Shown here piece by piece: positions 45,756 through 47,188 of a DNA stretch of 47,188 nucleotides. A program made the position numbers and the translations under genes. Position 1 is the stretch's first letter. Each line of letters begins with the position of its first letter. This DNA comes from Planktomarina sp. (GTDB taxonomy: Bacteria; Pseudomonadota; Alphaproteobacteria; Rhodobacterales; Rhodobacteraceae): positions 113,664-160,851 of the forward strand of contig JAHDBC010000002.1 of NCBI GenBank assembly GCA_020630595.1. The letters run 5' to 3'. Under the pieces are notes generated by a model. The model saw nothing but the letters and a program-made list of their open reading frames with translations. It did no database searches and had not been told where the DNA came from.

Positions 45756-47123
45756 ATGATCGACACCGTTCTTGACCGCATTGATTCCACACAAGACGCC
45801 GCACTGGAACGGCTGAAACAACTTTTGCGCATCCGGTCGATCTCGACCGATCCGGAATATGCACCAGACTGTTTGGCGGCTGCAGATTGGCTGGTTTCGG
45901 AACTGTCCGAATTGGGATTTGACGCGGCGCGCCACGACACCCCCGGCCACCCCATGGTCGTTGCCCGGCACAGCGCGCCCGGCCCGCATCTTTTGTTTTA
46001 TGGTCACTACGATGTGCAACCGGTAGATCCGCTGAACCTGTGGGACAGTGATCCGTTCGACCCCCAGATCGTGGACGGCGACATGGGGCCGGCGCTGCGT
46101 GCGCGGGGCAGTTCCGATGACAAGGGCCAGCTGATGACATTCATCGAAGCCTGCCGCGCATGGAAGGATGTACATGGCACCCTGCCCGGAAATCTGACCA
46201 TTTTTCTGGAAGGTGAAGAAGAATCCGGTTCCCCGTCGCTGGTTCCATTTATGCAAGAAAACAAGGACTTGCTGAAGGCTGATGTGGTGCTGATCTGTGA
46301 CACGGGCCTGTTTGGTGACGAAACGCCCGCGATTGTGACACGGTTGCGTGGGCTGTTGGGCGAAGAACTGACGATCACTGGCCCATCGCTTGATCTGCAT
46401 TCAGGGATGTATGGCGGACCTGCGCGAAACCCAATTCGGGTTCTGTCGCGCGTGCTGTCTTCGTTGCATGACAGCCACGGTCGGGTGACGGTGCCGGGGT
46501 TTTATGACGATGTGCCTGACCTGCCCACACAGATCAAACAGCAATGGGATGGGCTGGATTTTGATCACAGCGATTTTCTGAATGAAGTCGGCCTGTCGGA
46601 ACTGGCGGGCGAACACGGGCGCACGGCGTTGGAGATGATCTGGTCCCGCCCGACCTGCGAAATCAATGGTATCTGGGGCGGCTACAACGGCGCCGGCTTT
46701 AAAACCGTGTTGCCCAGCGAAGCCCATGCAAAAGTGTCATTCCGTCTGGTCGGCCAACAAGATCCGCACAAGATACGCGAAAGTTTCCGCGCCATGGTGC
46801 AAGACATGCTGCCGGCCGATTGCACAGTCAGCTTCAAGGGGCATGGGGCATCCATGGCATCGGAAATGAACACCGATCACCCGGTTTTTGCAGCTGGACT
46901 AAAGGCGCTGTCAGACGAATGGCCAAAACCTGCGGCTTTTGTCGGATGTGGTGGGTCGATCCCGATTGCGGGTCATTTCCAGCGGATATTGGGAATGGAA
47001 TCCATGTTGGTGGGGTTTGGTCGCGACAATGACGCCATCCACAGCCCCAACGAAAAATATGACCTGCGCAGCTTCCACAAAGGCACGCGCAGCTGGGCAC
47101 GCATCTTGGCAGAACTGTTTTAA
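45756..47123 (+). CDS. M20-family dipeptidase/deacylase
   Basis: This 455-residue co-catalytic metallopeptidase has the M20 metal motifs LFYGHYDVQPVDP near 82 and the ARGSSDDKGQ block near 114, with the EGEEESGSPS glutamate block near 149 and a dimerisation domain in the middle (about 195-325). The C-terminal DNDAIHSPNE supplies the last ligand histidine. The family includes carnosinase-like dipeptidases and deacylases, and the substrate is not readable. AGGAG seven bases before the ATG at 45756 sets the start. The gene ends 13 bases before the tRNA. Confidence 0.88.
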   Translation: MIDTVLDRIDSTQDAALERLKQLLRIRSISTDPEYAPDCLAAADWLVSELSELGFDAARHDTPGHPMVVARHSAPGPHLLFYGHYDVQPVDPLNLWDSDPFDPQIVDGDMGPALRARGSSDDKGQLMTFIEACRAWKDVHGTLPGNLTIFLEGEEESGSPSLVPFMQENKDLLKADVVLICDTGLFGDETPAIVTRLRGLLGEELTITGPSLDLHSGMYGGPARNPIRVLSRVLSSLHDSHGRVTVPGFYDDVPDLPTQIKQQWDGLDFDHSDFLNEVGLSELAGEHGRTALEMIWSRPTCEINGIWGGYNGAGFKTVLPSEAHAKVSFRLVGQQDPHKIRESFRAMVQDMLPADCTVSFKGHGASMASEMNTDHPVFAAGLKALSDEWPKPAAFVGCGGSIPIAGHFQRILGMESMLVGFGRDNDAIHSPNEKYDLRSFHKGTRSWARILAELF

Positions 47124-47136
47124 AGTGAGGGGAAAA

Positions 47137-47188
47137 TGGCGCGGTTGACGGGGCTCGAACCCGCGACCCCCGGCGTGACAGGCCGGTA
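47137..47188 (-). tRNA. tRNA-Asp (anticodon GTC), 3' part
   Basis: Read on the minus strand, the segment has the anticodon stem-loop with CTGTCAC (anticodon GTC), a T-arm with GCGGG-TTCGAGC-CCCGT, an acceptor 3' strand CAACCGC, discriminator G and an encoded CCA at 47139-47137. The 5' part, including the D-arm, lies beyond the window edge. Confidence 0.9.

Noticed and set aside
47137-47188. tRNA-Asp end as an integration site of a mobile element
   Set aside because: No integrase, direct repeat of the tRNA 3' end or foreign-looking gene is seen within the window.
1-47188. CRISPR array, insertion sequences or a defence island
   Set aside because: No regularly spaced repeats, transposase motifs or known defence genes were seen. 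The gene content is core metabolism, envelope and repair.

Overview
The window is an ordinary-looking stretch of an alphaproteobacterial chromosome, most probably a marine Rhodobacteraceae (Roseobacter-group) bacterium. This rests on the protein families and gene order (alr-mlaE-mlaF, radA-cvpA-purF-SDR, surE-pcm-nlpD with no rpoS, tatABC followed by a DUF815 ATPase), on the alphaproteobacterial LexA box GTTC-N7-GTTC in front of uvrA, and on the moderately high GC content. The genus cannot be fixed by eye. I see 43 protein genes, one of them a 27-codon gene, and one partial tRNA-Asp gene at the right edge. No insertion sequence, prophage, integrase or CRISPR array is visible. Coding is dense and no gene-free stretch exceeds 300 bases.

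Layout. 0-2.6 kb: a YitT-like membrane protein converges on a valine-degradation pair (3-hydroxyisobutyrate dehydrogenase and 3-hydroxyisobutyryl-CoA hydrolase). 2.7-6.4 kb: alanine racemase overlaps MlaE and MlaF lipid-transport genes, followed by a membrane coiled-coil protein of unknown function and a clear terminator. 6.4-11 kb: PqiA-like protein, RadA, CvpA, PurF and a divergent SDR. 11-13.7 kb: SurE, Pcm and an NlpD-like lipoprotein. 13.7-16.2 kb (minus): TatA, TatB, TatC and a DUF815 ATPase. 16.3-19.2 kb: a WYL regulator with a large inverted repeat on its ribosome site, a ferric-type ABC ATPase and an ArsM-like methyltransferase. 19.3-19.4 kb: a tiny membrane protein gene with its own signals. 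19.4-28.8 kb (minus): UvrA, an MFS carrier overlapping a glycosyltransferase, LpdA, DUF924, a second MFS carrier and QueA. 28.8-47 kb: mainly envelope biogenesis (AsmA-like giant, coiled-coil M23 peptidase with bactofilin, PBP1A, AMIN-domain amidase, M48-TPR protease, RodZ-like protein), together with peroxiredoxin, DUF455, RF2, an aminotransferase, IspG and an M20 dipeptidase.

How the genes fit together. The strongest theme is the cell envelope: peptidoglycan precursor supply (Alr), synthesis (PBP1A), cleavage and its control (amidase, active M23, degenerate NlpD), spatial organisation (bactofilin, RodZ), outer-membrane lipid and protein care (MlaEF, AsmA-like, BepA-like M48) and folded-protein export (TatABC). 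A second set covers DNA repair and stress (RadA, SOS-controlled UvrA, Bcp peroxiredoxin, Pcm, ArsM).

I found no clearly new multi-gene system. The best leads are the 27-residue membrane protein at 19341-19424, the perfect 11-bp palindromes in front of lpdA and over the ribosome site of the WYL regulator, and the orphan glycosyltransferase overlapping an MFS gene.
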